Shown: positions 55,881 to 64,000 of the stretch, piece by piece
How positions within the stretch are numbered: the first letter of the stretch is position 1
Layout: every line of letters starts with the position of its first letter
Assembly: GCF_022763245.1 (NCBI RefSeq)
Contig: NZ_JALEGV010000008.1
Location: forward strand, 1 to 64,000
From: Oricola sp.
GTDB lineage: Bacteria > Pseudomonadota > Alphaproteobacteria > Rhizobiales > Rhizobiaceae
Length of the DNA stretch: 64,000 nt
Direction of reading: 5' to 3'
The notes under the pieces: generated by a model
The model's input: the letters and a program-made list of their open reading frames with translations, nothing else
Database searches by the model: none
Told to the model about the DNA's origin: nothing
Translations under genes and position numbers: made by a program

Positions 55881-56027
55881 ATGAACATCGTACGCTCTCT
55901 CACGGAGTGGCGCCGCTACCGCGCGACCTGCAACGAACTGAACAAGCTCACCGCACGTGAGCTGGATGACCTTGGAATCAACCGCGGCGACATTCCTTTC
56001 GTCGCACGCCGCGTTTCCCGCGCCTGA
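55881..56027 (+). CDS. DUF1127 small protein 1
   Basis: 48 residues from ATG 55881 with AAGGA upstream. The sequence LTEWRRYRATCNELNKLTA followed by RELDDLGINRGDI matches the YjiS-like DUF1127 domain, an RNA- or protein-binding arginine-rich helix pair. Rhizobial members affect carbon/phosphate metabolism and small-RNA turnover. It is a close paralogue of the next DUF1127 gene. Confidence 0.93.
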   Translation: MNIVRSLTEWRRYRATCNELNKLTARELDDLGINRGDIPFVARRVSRA

Positions 56028-56124
56028 TCCGAAGCTCTTCGTCGGAGCGCTCCTCCCCTCTTGGCTCCGACGACGTAGGGAGCGCGGCCTTCACTCCCTT
56101 TGGCCGCTGCTCCGCCCTTCAAGA

Positions 56125-56157
56125 CGCCTGCCGCTTTTTTGAGCGGCGGGCGTTTTT
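56125..56157 (+). terminator. Rho-independent terminator after DUF1127 gene 1
   Basis: An 11-bp stem with one G-T pair (56125-56135 with 56142-56152) and T-rich loop precedes TTTTT at 56153-56157. It separates the two DUF1127 transcription units. Confidence 0.85.
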
Positions 56158-56199
56158 GCATCAGATGCAGACATACACCAGGCGCACAAACCGACGATT

Positions 56200-56223
56200 T
56201 GTGCGTTGCACAATGCGCATGGC
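56200..56223 (+). promoter_or_regulatory. Shared upstream element, copy 2, before DUF1127 gene 2
   Basis: GTGCGTTGCAC (56201-56211) followed by GCGCATGGC (56215-56223), the counterpart of 55761-55784. The distance to the ATG is 109 bp here against 97 bp for copy 1, consistent with an independently regulated duplicate promoter. Confidence 0.6.
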
Positions 56224-56331
56224 TGCAATGCAGCATCGAGACTTATCAATCGGGTTCAATCGATTATCTTCAGGTCACGACAACGACAACAGAACATCGC
56301 AGACCCCAAGAGCCACGAAGTGGATAAGTCA

Positions 56332-56478
56332 ATGAGCATCGCACGCACCCTCGCCGAATGGCGCCGCTACCGCGAAACCAGCATCGAGCTGAGCCGCCTG
56401 ACCAATCGCGAACTCGCAGATATCGGTTTCACCCGCGGCGACATCCCGTTTGTTGCCCGTAAGGCCGCCCGCGCCTGA
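56332..56478 (+). CDS. DUF1127 small protein 2
   Basis: 48 residues from ATG 56332. It shares the EWRRYR start, the ELxxLTxREL centre and the RGDIPFVAR ending with DUF1127 protein 1. The conserved ends and similar leader regions indicate a tandem duplication that kept its own promoter. Confidence 0.93.
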   Translation: MSIARTLAEWRRYRETSIELSRLTNRELADIGFTRGDIPFVARKAARA

Positions 56479-56576
56479 TCAGACACAGTTTCCGTCGGGA
56501 ATCATCCTCCTCCCGGTTTCCGGCGGCATGTGGAGCGCGGTCCGCTCCTCCTCCCAGGACCCGCTCCGACAGAAAG

Positions 56577-56611
56577 ACACCCGTCGCACCTCCTCCCGCG
56601 GCGGGTGTTTT
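56577..56611 (+). terminator. Possible terminator after DUF1127 gene 2
   Basis: ACACCCG (56577-56583) pairs with CGGGTGT (56602-56608) over an 18-nt loop, followed by a short T-run. It is weaker than the other terminators; placed before trmFO. Confidence 0.4.
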
Positions 56612-56652
56612 CGTTTCTTGAAGCCCTGCGCGCGACGCGGTATTTCCCCCAA

Positions 56653-58074
56653 ATGAACACGCGCCCCATTCACGTCATCGGCGGTGGTCTCGCCGGGTCC
56701 GAAGCCGCCTGGCAGATCGCCGATCGCGGTATTCCCGTCATCTTGCACGAGATGCGAGGCGTGCGCGGCACCGACGCGCACAAGACCGACGGGCTCGCCG
56801 AGCTCGTCTGCTCCAATTCCTTCCGTTCCGACGATTCCGAGCAGAACGCCGTCGGGCTGATCCATGCGGAGATGCGCATGGCCGGCTCGCTGATCATGCG
56901 GTCTGCCGACTCGCACCAGGTGCCTGCCGGCGGGGCACTCGCCGTCGATCGCGACGGCTTCTCCGACGCGGTCACCGCGGCGATCGCGGCCCACCCGCTG
57001 ATCGAGGTCCGGCGTGAGGAAATCACCGGCCTGCCGCCCGCGGACTGGGATATCGCAATCATCGCGACCGGCCCGCTCACCGCACCGGCTCTGGCGAATG
57101 CGATCGCGCGCGAAACCGGCACCGATGCGCTCGCCTTCTTCGACGCCATCGCACCGATCGTGCATTTCGACACGATCGACATGGACGTGGCCTGGTTCCA
57201 GTCGCGCTACGACAAGCCCGGTCCGGGCGGCACCGGCAAGGACTATGTCAACTGCCCGATGAACCGCGACCAGTACGAGGCCTTCATCGACGCGCTGATC
57301 GCCGGCGACAAGACCGAGTTCAAGGAATGGGAAGGCACGCCCTATTTCGACGGCTGCCTGCCGATCGAGATCATGGCCGAGCGCGGCCGCGAGACCTTGC
57401 GCCACGGGCCGATGAAGCCGATGGGCCTGACCAACGCCCACAAGCCGGACGAGAAGCCCCATGCCGTGGTGCAGCTTCGCCAGGACAACGCGCTTGGCAC
57501 GCTCTACAACATGGTCGGCTTCCAGACGAAGCTTCGTTACGGCGCGCAGACAGACATATTCCGCCTGATTCCCGGGCTTGAGAACGCCGAATTCGCCCGG
57601 CTCGGCGGGCTGCACCGCAACACCTATCTCAACTCGCCCGTCCTGCTCGGGGAAGACCTCCAATTGAAGAGCCGTCCCGGGCTGCGCTTCGCGGGCCAGA
57701 TCACCGGCTGCGAAGGCTATGTCGAATCCGCGGCGATCGGACTGCTTGCCGGTCGTTTCGCCGCCGCCGAGCGCCTTGGCGAGCCGGTATCCCTGCCACC
57801 GAAAACGACGGCGTTCGGCGCGCTCCTGAATCACATCACCGGCGGGCACATCGTTTCTCAAGACGAGGCGAAGCGCTCGTTCCAGCCGATGAATGTGAAC
57901 TTCGGCCTGTTCCCGCCGCTCGAAGACGGCGCCTTGAAAAAGCCCGAGGGGCATCAGGGCCGCTGGCGCGGCAAGGAAAAGACGATCGCGAAGAAGCGCG
58001 CCGTGACACAGCGCGCAAAGGATGACGTGGCGAAATGGCTGTCGTCCGCGCATTCGACACTGGCCGCCGAGTAG
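56653..58074 (+). CDS. trmFO: Methylenetetrahydrofolate-tRNA-(uracil-5-)-methyltransferase TrmFO
   Basis: 473 residues from ATG 56653 ([19 protein letters not shown]). FAD-binding motif near the N-terminus, then [12 protein letters not shown], the catalytic-cysteine region [16 protein letters not shown], and [16 protein letters not shown] near the end. It forms m5U54 in the tRNA T-loop using methylene-THF and FADH2. Its length fits the family; the open frame upstream of 56653 lacks similarity. Confidence 0.95.
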   Translation: MNTRPIHVIGGGLAGSEAAWQIADRGIPVILHEMRGVRGTDAHKTDGLAELVCSNSFRSDDSEQNAVGLIHAEMRMAGSLIMRSADSHQVPAGGALAVDRDGFSDAVTAAIAAHPLIEVRREEITGLPPADWDIAIIATGPLTAPALANAIARETGTDALAFFDAIAPIVHFDTIDMDVAWFQSRYDKPGPGGTGKDYVNCPMNRDQYEAFIDALIAGDKTEFKEWEGTPYFDGCLPIEIMAERGRETLRHGPMKPMGLTNAHKPDEKPHAVVQLRQDNALGTLYNMVGFQTKLRYGAQTDIFRLIPGLENAEFARLGGLHRNTYLNSPVLLGEDLQLKSRPGLRFAGQITGCEGYVESAAIGLLAGRFAAAERLGEPVSLPPKTTAFGALLNHITGGHIVSQDEAKRSFQPMNVNFGLFPPLEDGALKKPEGHQGRWRGKEKTIAKKRAVTQRAKDDVAKWLSSAHSTLAAE

Positions 58075-58148
58075 TTTTCCCCACTTAATCGCGAATATTG
58101 CAGTTTTCGGGGGTTTCGCCCGAGTGCCAGCGATTCCAATATTTGCGG

Positions 58149-58628
58149 ATGAGCGGAAATGGCGGACATCGCGTTCGTCGACGTCAGCGCCAGCACTTCC
58201 AGATCGCAAAGGCATTGAGCACGGCCCCCAAGGTCCAGCACGGTGCCCTCCCTTGGCGATGGGTCGACGGAACGCTTGAGATCATGCTGGTCACCAGTCG
58301 CGAGACCGGGCGCTGGGTGATTCCGAAAGGCTGGCCACATGACAACATGTCACCAGCCCGCTCGGCAGCGCAGGAGGCCTTCGAGGAAGCCGGCATCACA
58401 GGCGCCATCACCAAGAAGCCCGTCGGCCGCTTTCATTATCTGAAATTTTACGGCGACAATGACGCGGTGGAATGTGTCGTCCACGTCCATGCGATGGAGG
58501 TGGAGGAGGAGCTTGCGCGCTGGCCGGAAAAGAACCAGCGCACGCGGCGGTGGTTCCTCCGCCCGGAAGCCGCCGAACAGGTCGATGAACCGGAATTGCG
58601 CGCCATCATGTTGGAATTTACGCCCTGA
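58149..58628 (+). CDS. Nudix hydrolase (first of tandem pair)
   Basis: 159 residues from ATG 58149; TTG 58215 is an alternative closer to the conserved core. The core GALPWRWVDGTLEIMLVTSR, WVIPKGWPHDNM and AAQEAFEEAGI matches alphaproteobacterial Nudix proteins of the DIPP-like type. The first glutamate and arginine of the canonical Nudix box are replaced (M and Q), while the EE-x-G metal-binding part is kept. The substrate is unknown, perhaps a nucleoside or inositol polyphosphate. Confidence 0.88.
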   Translation: MSGNGGHRVRRRQRQHFQIAKALSTAPKVQHGALPWRWVDGTLEIMLVTSRETGRWVIPKGWPHDNMSPARSAAQEAFEEAGITGAITKKPVGRFHYLKFYGDNDAVECVVHVHAMEVEEELARWPEKNQRTRRWFLRPEAAEQVDEPELRAIMLEFTP

Positions 58629-58697
58629 ACCGCCGATTTCGTTGAAAGCCGCGGCAATTCACTTCGTAATCGCGCCGAATCGCCCCATATCCGCCTG

Positions 58698-59195
58698 ATG
58701 CTGGCTGATCGGAAAAAGCTTCTGCTGCTGAAGCGCGCGAGCGGAATGCTCAATCTTCCCGGGCTCATGGCCCGGCCTCCGCGCGTGCAATATGGCGCGC
58801 TGCCCTGGCGCATCGCCGACGGCACGCTTGAGGTTCTGCTGCTGACGAGCCGCGGAACCGGGCGCTGGGTCATTCCCAAGGGCTGGCCGCATCATTCGAT
58901 GAGCGCAGCGCAATCGGCCGCGCAGGAAGCCTTCGAAGAGGCCGGCATCAAGGGACGGGTCACCCGCGATGCGATCGGCACCTATCGCTACGACAAGCTC
59001 CGGGACGGAGGCGCCGCGGTCGAATGCGTGGTCTATGTCCACGCCCTCCACGTCACGCGGCAACTCGATGACTGGCCGGAGAAGGGCCAGCGCGACATGC
59101 AATGGTTTGCGCGCGCAACCGCCGCCGAGCATGTGCAAGAGCCGGAACTGCGCGACCTGATTGTCTCCTACGCGCCGTCCCTGCCCTACGCCTGA
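58698..59195 (+). CDS. Nudix hydrolase (second of tandem pair)
   Basis: 165 residues from ATG 58698; a later start at MARPP (58767) would match the paralogue better. The core GALPWRIADGTLEVLLLTSR, VIPKGWPHHSMSAAQ and QEAFEEAGI parallels the previous gene almost segment by segment, so the two arose by tandem duplication. The same box substitutions occur (S/M region and Q before E). The pair may have diverged in substrate. Confidence 0.88.
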   Translation: MLADRKKLLLLKRASGMLNLPGLMARPPRVQYGALPWRIADGTLEVLLLTSRGTGRWVIPKGWPHHSMSAAQSAAQEAFEEAGIKGRVTRDAIGTYRYDKLRDGGAAVECVVYVHALHVTRQLDDWPEKGQRDMQWFARATAAEHVQEPELRDLIVSYAPSLPYA

Positions 59196-59257
59196 CGCCG
59201 TTTTGCGGGAACGGCGGCAAAAGCAGTGGAGCTTTTCCCGACAGCCGATTGTGGAAA

Positions 59258-59275
59258 CTGTCATCAAACTGTTAC
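59258..59275 (+). promoter_or_regulatory. Pho box upstream of the phosphate permease gene
   Basis: CTGTCAT, 4-nt spacer CAAA, then CTGTTAC: two 7-bp half-sites spaced like the PhoB-binding consensus (CTGTCAT-N4-CTGTCAT), with two mismatches in the second. It lies 27 bp before the permease ATG, so PhoB control is likely; the very short distance could even mean repression. Confidence 0.75.
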
Positions 59276-59302
59276 AGGGAAGCCCATGAAAGCTTCTCGC
59301 GC

Positions 59303-60823
59303 ATGACAGACACCAGCGGATCGCAGAAGAAGGCGACCCTCGACAAGGATCTCGACAAGATCGTCCGCTTCGAGGAAGCCGCCGGCCATGTGTCGCGCGG
59401 TTTCGCGCGGCCGGGCTTCGGCATCCTGTTCATCGCGGCTGCCGCGCTGTTTGCCGCCTTCTATGTCAGCGACGCGCAGAACAGCGCCTTCATCGTCATC
59501 GCCGCCATGCTGGGCGGCTATATGGCCCTGAATATCGGCGCCAACGACGTCGCCAACAATGTCGGCCCCGCCGTGGGCTCCAAGGCGCTGTCCATGGTCG
59601 GCGCGCTGGCCATTGCCGCGATCTTCGAAAGCGCCGGCGCACTCATCGCCGGCGGCGATGTCGTCAGCACGATCTCCAAGGGGATCATCGACCCCGCAAC
59701 CGTCGCCGAAGCCGATGTCTTCATCTGGGCGATGATGGCCGCGCTGATCTCGTCGGCGCTCTGGGTCAATCTGGCGACCGTCCTCGGCGCGCCGGTATCG
59801 ACCACCCACTCCGTCGTCGGCGGCGTGATGGGCGCCGGCATCGCCGCGGCCGGCATGTCCGCCGTCAACTGGCCGGTCATGGGCGCGATCGCCGCCAGCT
59901 GGATCATCTCGCCGATCCTGGGCGGCGTGATCGGCGCCGCCTTCCTCGCCTTCATCAAGATCAACATCATCTATCAGGACGACAAGATCGCCGCCGCGCG
60001 GCGCTGGGTTCCCGTTCTGCTGGCCGTGATGGCGACCGCCTTTTCGGCCTATCTGGCCATGAAGGGGCTGAAGAAGGTCGTTCACCTGCATGGCAGCGTC
60101 ATTCTGCTGATCGGTATCGGTGCCGGCATCCTCACCTATCTGGTCTCCCGGCCGATGATCCGACGCCAGTCCGAGGGGATGGAGAACCGCAACCAGTCGG
60201 TGCGCAAGCTGTTCAACATCCCGCTCATCTGCTCGGCGGCGCTTCTGTCCTTCGCGCACGGCGCCAACGATGTCGCCAACGCAGTCGGGCCGCTGGCCGC
60301 CGTTGTCCACACCGCGGCCGCCGGCGAGGTGACGGCGAAGGTGACGATCCCCTTCTGGGTGATGCTGATCGGCGCGGCTGGCATTTCCTTCGGCCTGCTG
60401 CTCTTCGGCCCGAAGCTCATCCGCATGGTCGGCGAACAGATCACCAAGCTCAACCCGATGCGCGCCTATTGCGTCGCCCTGTCGGCGGCCGTGACGGTCA
60501 TCATCGCGTCCTGGCTCGGCCTTCCGGTCTCCTCCACCCATATCGCCGTCGGCGCGGTCTTCGGCGTCGGTTTCTTCAGGGAGTGGTACACCTCCCGGTC
60601 GCAGCGCCGCCGCGACTATATGAGCCGCAAATACGACAAGCGTCGCGGCAAGGAAGCGCGAGAGCCTGCGCCCGCGCGCTCCGCTCCGCCGGAGGAAGCC
60701 CGCCGCCGCATGCTGGTGCGCCGCGCCCACTTCACCACCATCGTCGCCGCCTGGATCATCACCGTCCCCGCCGCCGCAATCCTTTCGGCCGTCACCTTCG
60801 TTCTGCTGGATGCCACGTTCTGA
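59303..60823 (+). CDS. pit: PiT-family low-affinity inorganic phosphate permease
   Basis: 506 residues from ATG 59303. The inverted-repeat signature is seen as GANDVANNVGPAVGSKAL early and GANDVANAVGPLAA late, each with the GAPVSTTHS / GLPVSSTHI partner motifs. About ten to twelve membrane helices and a basic cytoplasmic loop near the C-terminus (RSQRRRDYMSRKYDKRR). It imports phosphate with a cation. A Pho box precedes it and no phoU-like (pap) gene lies before it; the HAD gene follows after 19 bp. Confidence 0.95.
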   Translation: MTDTSGSQKKATLDKDLDKIVRFEEAAGHVSRGFARPGFGILFIAAAALFAAFYVSDAQNSAFIVIAAMLGGYMALNIGANDVANNVGPAVGSKALSMVGALAIAAIFESAGALIAGGDVVSTISKGIIDPATVAEADVFIWAMMAALISSALWVNLATVLGAPVSTTHSVVGGVMGAGIAAAGMSAVNWPVMGAIAASWIISPILGGVIGAAFLAFIKINIIYQDDKIAAARRWVPVLLAVMATAFSAYLAMKGLKKVVHLHGSVILLIGIGAGILTYLVSRPMIRRQSEGMENRNQSVRKLFNIPLICSAALLSFAHGANDVANAVGPLAAVVHTAAAGEVTAKVTIPFWVMLIGAAGISFGLLLFGPKLIRMVGEQITKLNPMRAYCVALSAAVTVIIASWLGLPVSSTHIAVGAVFGVGFFREWYTSRSQRRRDYMSRKYDKRRGKEAREPAPARSAPPEEARRRMLVRRAHFTTIVAAWIITVPAAAILSAVTFVLLDATF

Positions 60824-60842
60824 CGGCGCTATACCGCATCCC

Positions 60843-61547
60843 ATGCGCCAGTTGACCACCATCGCCTTCGACGCCGACGACACCCTCTGGCACAACGAAC
60901 GCTTTTTCCAGGAGAGCCAGCAGCGCTTCGCCGCCCTGCTGGAACCTTTCGCCGACGCCGAGACGATCGACGGCGAACTCCTCGCCGCGGAACGGCGCAA
61001 CATCGGATTCTACGGCTTCGGAGTGAAGGGCTTCACGCTCTCCATGCTGGAGACGGCAACGGCGCTTGCAGGCAACGCCCTGCCGGCTTCCGTCGTGCGC
61101 GACATCCTCGCCCTCGGAAAGGCGATGCTCGAGCACCCCGTCGAGCTGCTGCCGGGCGTCGTGGAGACCCTGCAGGCGCTGCAGGACGACTTCACCCTGC
61201 TGGTCATCACAAAGGGCGACCTCTTCGACCAGGAACGCAAGCTGGTCCAGTCCGGCCTCGCCGACCATTTCGACCATGTGGAAATCGTCTCCGACAAGAC
61301 GCCGGACGTCTATCGCCGCATCTTCGACCGCCACGGCCACGGATCCGCCCGCGCCATGATGATCGGCAATTCACTGAAGTCGGACGTGCTGCCCGCGCTG
61401 GAAGCCGGAAGCTGGGCCGTGCATGTGCCGCACGACCTCACCTGGGCACTCGAACATGCCGTGGAGCCAGCCGATCATCCGCGCTATCGCCGCGCCGGCG
61501 CGCTCGATCGCGTACCTGCGCTCATCGCGCAACTTGCTGACGGCTGA
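60843..61547 (+). CDS. HAD-superfamily hydrolase
   Basis: 234 residues from ATG 60843. HAD motif I FDADDTLWHNE (nucleophile DxD), motif II TKGD, the lysine in VSDKTPDVY and motif IV GNSLKSDVLPALEAG are intact; the helical cap lies between motifs I and II. It is a likely phosphatase of unknown substrate. It starts 19 bp after the pit stop, so it may be co-expressed under phosphate control. Confidence 0.9.
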   Translation: MRQLTTIAFDADDTLWHNERFFQESQQRFAALLEPFADAETIDGELLAAERRNIGFYGFGVKGFTLSMLETATALAGNALPASVVRDILALGKAMLEHPVELLPGVVETLQALQDDFTLLVITKGDLFDQERKLVQSGLADHFDHVEIVSDKTPDVYRRIFDRHGHGSARAMMIGNSLKSDVLPALEAGSWAVHVPHDLTWALEHAVEPADHPRYRRAGALDRVPALIAQLADG

Positions 61548-61550
61548 CGC

Positions 61551-62543
61551 TCACTCACCAGGCGCCAGCGCCTTCTCCGGCGCCGTCAGGACGTCGCGCC
61601 CCGGCAGGCCCGGCATGCCCGCCTGGTCCGGATGCAGCCGGACGTAATCTGCTTTCAGATCCTCAGAACCCTTGCGGCTGCCGTCATGGCTCCAGCCCGG
61701 CGGCATGAAGAGGTAGCCGAGTCTCGCCCGCAACGTCAGCCCGGGACGCGAGGCGTCGCGCAGCATGTTCACCCACTCATGGAACGCCACCTTGAACGGA
61801 TTGAACGTGCCGATGTTCTTCACGATGCCGTAGCGCGGCATGTCCTCCTCGCGCTCCTCAACGAACGAACCGAACATGCGATCCCAGACGATCAGCGTGC
61901 CGGCATAATTGGCATCGAGATAACGCGGATTGGTCGCGTGATGGACGCGGTGATGCGACGGCGTGTTGAAGATCAGTTCGATCGGCTTCCACATCTTGCC
62001 GATCGCCTCGGTGTGGATCCAGAACTGGTAGACGAGGTTGAGGCCGCCGACAAAGGCGATCATCACGGGATGAAAGCCGATCAGCACCAGCGGTATGCGC
62101 AACACGAACATGCCCGTGAAGGTGCTCGTCCAGCTCTGCCGAAGCGCCGTCGACAGATTGTAATGCTGCGAGGAATGATGATTGACGTGCTCGGCCCAGA
62201 CCCAGCGCGAGCGATGCGCGATGCGGTGATACCAGTAGTAGCGCAAATCATCGAGCAGGAAGCACAGGGCCACCGCCCACCACGAAAACCCGAAATCATG
62301 GATCCGGAACTGCCACGCCCACATCAGGACGCCGAAGGCGACGAAGCCGAGCAGCAGGCCGGACACGACATTGCCCGTCCCCATCAGCAGGGAGGTGAGC
62401 GTGTCGCGCGTCTCGAACCCGGCCTTGCGCTCGGCATGAGTGAGTTTCAGATAGGCCAGTTCGGCCAGGATCGCGATGATGAAGAACGGAATTGCGATCT
62501 GCGTCACGTCGGGATAGTTCGGAATGATCTGGCTCAGATCCAT
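61551..62543 (-). CDS. Sterol desaturase / fatty acid hydroxylase family membrane protein
   Basis: 330 residues from ATG 62543. The di-iron histidine clusters HRIAHRSR, HVNHHSSQHYN and HHRVHHATN are all present among four or more membrane helices. It hydroxylates or desaturates a lipid, possibly a carotenoid, hopanoid or fatty-acid chain; the substrate cannot be told. Its ATG shares one base with the upstream stop, so it is coupled to the small anchored protein. Confidence 0.9.
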   Translation of the reverse strand: MDLSQIIPNYPDVTQIAIPFFIIAILAELAYLKLTHAERKAGFETRDTLTSLLMGTGNVVSGLLLGFVAFGVLMWAWQFRIHDFGFSWWAVALCFLLDDLRYYWYHRIAHRSRWVWAEHVNHHSSQHYNLSTALRQSWTSTFTGMFVLRIPLVLIGFHPVMIAFVGGLNLVYQFWIHTEAIGKMWKPIELIFNTPSHHRVHHATNPRYLDANYAGTLIVWDRMFGSFVEEREEDMPRYGIVKNIGTFNPFKVAFHEWVNMLRDASRPGLTLRARLGYLFMPPGWSHDGSRKGSEDLKADYVRLHPDQAGMPGLPGRDVLTAPEKALAPGE

Positions 62544-62983
62544 CACGCGGCCCTTTCGTTTGTCATCGGCCCGATCTCGTCGGCAAACAGCCCGGCCACC
62601 GTCACCGCGGTCTCGTCATCGGCGAAATGCAGCCGGGCGCGCGGCCATGTGATGTCGCCAGTATTCAGTTCCACCGCGCCGGCCTCGCTCGAACTGGTCG
62701 TCGCCGACATCTCGCCGCGATTGACGAAGCGCGTCAGATACTTGCTGCCGATCGCATGGACGAGGCCGACATGGCCGTCATCCAGTTCGAGAACGGCGTC
62801 GCACCGATCCTGCGACAGGATGCAACGCGTGACATCGACGTCCGGATAATCGATCGCGAAACGTTCCAGCGCGGCGCGTTCATCGGCGATCTCGGCAACG
62901 CGCGAACCGCCGGTCAGATGCACAACCAGAACGATCACGGCGATGCCGCTCGCCACGACGGCGACAAGTACGGGTAACGGCAA
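62543..62983 (-). CDS. Small membrane-anchored hypothetical protein (TTG start)
   Basis: 146 residues starting at TTG 62983, supported by a strong GGAGGAG Shine-Dalgarno about 7 nt upstream. The N-terminus (VLVAVVASGIAVIVLVVHL) is one membrane helix. The rest is a ~115-residue soluble domain with two cysteines (CILSQDRC). The function is unknown; it is translationally coupled to the sterol-desaturase-family gene. Confidence 0.82.
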   Translation of the reverse strand: MPLPVLVAVVASGIAVIVLVVHLTGGSRVAEIADERAALERFAIDYPDVDVTRCILSQDRCDAVLELDDGHVGLVHAIGSKYLTRFVNRGEMSATTSSSEAGAVELNTGDITWPRARLHFADDETAVTVAGLFADEIGPMTNERAA

Positions 62984-63067
62984 AGGCGGCTCCTCCCCCT
63001 GGCTCCCGCAGCGATCCTAGCGCGTATGACTTTGACGTCAACGTCAATGACGCGCCTTGCCTGGGCG

Positions 63068-63907
63068 TTATCCGCGCAGAGCCTCGCGAAGAAAGCGCCA
63101 CTGCACGGCAAGCGGCGAAAGCGAGATGGGCGAGGATGCCGCATCCGGTCCCGCGCGCTCCGCTTTGGCCAACAATGGCCCCACCGTGGAGAGCGGCAAA
63201 AAAGCGGGCCGCACCGATGAGTCGAGCGCCGAAAGCGCGGTTTCGGCCTTGCCGAGGTGCTCACGGCCGAGTTCGACCATGATCGCGACGGCACGGCCCA
63301 TGCCCGCACGGTCTTCACCCGCCACCCAGCCCGCCCCATCGAGCCCCGCAGCCGACAGGATGTCGGCCGGAACCATCACCCGGCCGCGCGAACGGTCCAG
63401 CGGCAACCCGCGCAGGATCCGTGCGATCCCGAGCGCCACGCCACCATGCCCCGCGGCATCCGCCGAGCGGGGATCGTCGCCGTTTGCCAGCACTTGCGCC
63501 GACATCTGGATCAGCACGGAAACCGTTTCGCCCAGATAACCCTCCAGCGTCACGCGGTCCGGCATCGGGTCGTCATAGAGGTCGAAAACACGCGCATCGA
63601 GCAGGCCGGTCAACGCCTGCCTGGACAGGGAATAACGTCCGATCGCGTCGACCAGAGCCGCAGCGACCGGGTTCTGCCGCGCCTCGCCATCGCGCGACCC
63701 ATCGACGACCTCGCGCCACCATTGCAACCGTATTTCGCCGGGCATCGGTTCGGAAACGAGATCACGAATTCGCGCGGTCTCCAGGTCGAAGGCCTGCAGC
63801 GCGGCAAGCGCCGGACGTTTGTCCTGCGGCGCGAACAGCACGGCCGTGTAGCGCTCGCGGTCGCCGGCACGCAAGAGATCCATGCAGTGATCAAAGGTGT
63901 CGTTCAT
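63068..63907 (-). CDS. Squalene/phytoene synthase-family protein (NDUFAF6-like)
   Basis: 279 residues from ATG 63907 (MNDTFDH). It has the squalene/phytoene synthase fold pattern (RERYTAVLFAPQDKRPALAALQAFDLETARI; IRLQWWREVVDG), but the usual DxxxD pairs of true synthases are missing or degenerate (the second region reads GVALGIARILRGLP). That is typical of the non-catalytic NDUFAF6 group, associated with complex I assembly. The neighbouring partial Mth938-like gene supports this reading. Confidence 0.82.
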   Translation of the reverse strand: MNDTFDHCMDLLRAGDRERYTAVLFAPQDKRPALAALQAFDLETARIRDLVSEPMPGEIRLQWWREVVDGSRDGEARQNPVAAALVDAIGRYSLSRQALTGLLDARVFDLYDDPMPDRVTLEGYLGETVSVLIQMSAQVLANGDDPRSADAAGHGGVALGIARILRGLPLDRSRGRVMVPADILSAAGLDGAGWVAGEDRAGMGRAVAIMVELGREHLGKAETALSALDSSVRPAFLPLSTVGPLLAKAERAGPDAASSPISLSPLAVQWRFLREALRG

Positions 63908-63926
63908 GGGCGGCAATATAGGCCGC

Positions 63927-64000
63927 TCAGGCCCGGTGTCCCGCGTCGTCCACGGCGATGAGCGCGGCGGCCACGGCCCGGTCCTCGGCCAGAAGGACGT
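63927..64000 (-). CDS. Mth938-like (DUF498/NDUFAF3-type) protein, C-terminal fragment
   Basis: Only the last 23 codons and stop are inside the window: VLLAEDRAVAAALIAV and a short tail ending GHRA. This ending is the typical C-terminal strand and helix of Mth938-like proteins, found next to secDF and the phytoene-synthase-like gene in Rhizobiales. The identification rests on a short stretch and context. Confidence 0.55.
   Translation of the reverse strand, partial: VLLAEDRAVAAALIAVDDAGHRA

Noticed and set aside
59264-61003. Minus-strand frame of 579 codons
   Set aside because: Antisense to pit; Asp/Gly/His/Arg-rich shadow of transmembrane codons.

Overview
The window looks like chromosomal DNA of an alphaproteobacterium, most likely of the Hyphomicrobiales (Rhizobiales). 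Pointers are the high GC content, alphaproteobacterial families (DUF2842, DUF2336, tandem DUF1127 proteins, short-type ArgC, CtaA, TrmFO, a Mth938-like/NDUFAF6-like pair), and a rhizobial-type Pho box before a PiT phosphate permease. I see no rRNA, CRISPR array, complete IS element or phage gene. Two leucine tRNA genes (GAG and UAG anticodons) are present.

Layout. 0-3.3 kb: three exported-protein genes. One combines a PLAT-like domain, an aerolysin-like pore-forming core and a cysteine-rich module; its convergent neighbour carries the same module plus a saposin-like cysteine domain. 3.5-10.7 kb: GtrII-type membrane glycosyltransferase, MFS exporter, cyclic-nucleotide-binding MscS channel, agmatinase and ArgC. 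10.7-13.2 kb: a LysR regulator divergent from a cupin/SDR/tautomerase set. 13.4-27.4 kb: a VWA protein, CtaA, a NodB-type deacetylase opposite a GNAT protein, DUF2336, flavin enzymes, a secreted repeat protein resembling the tail of the VWA protein, an acyltransferase, ThrS and an alpha/beta hydrolase.

27.7-39.9 kb: a lower-GC island with five sulfotransferase-like proteins of different subfamilies, three glycosyltransferase-like proteins and an MsbA-like ABC exporter, nearly all on the minus strand in one tightly packed order. It lies directly beyond the 3' end of tRNA-Leu(GAG). A 19-bp imperfect copy (16/19) of that tRNA end sits at the far edge, as expected for a tRNA-targeted genomic island whose integrase has been lost. 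The probable product is a sulfated surface glycan or glycolipid; no PAPS-synthesis genes are in the window.

40.4-64 kb: housekeeping and stress genes: lipB, an SRPBCC-M50 membrane protease, a formaldehyde-detoxification set (frmA, fghA) interleaved with a MetE-like methyltransferase and a UPF0178 gene, a split MnmC pair (mnmD divergent from an FAD oxidoreductase), an FeS-cluster photolyase/cryptochrome, tig, a GDYXXLXY/DUF2157 pair, two DUF1127 genes sharing an upstream element, trmFO, two tandem Nudix genes, pit with a Pho box, a HAD phosphatase, a sterol-desaturase family hydroxylase, and homologues of two mitochondrial complex I assembly factors (NDUFAF6-like and, partial, NDUFAF3/Mth938-like).

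The strongest candidates for something undescribed are the PLAT/aerolysin-like/saposin-like secreted pair at the left end and the tRNA-anchored sulfotransferase island.
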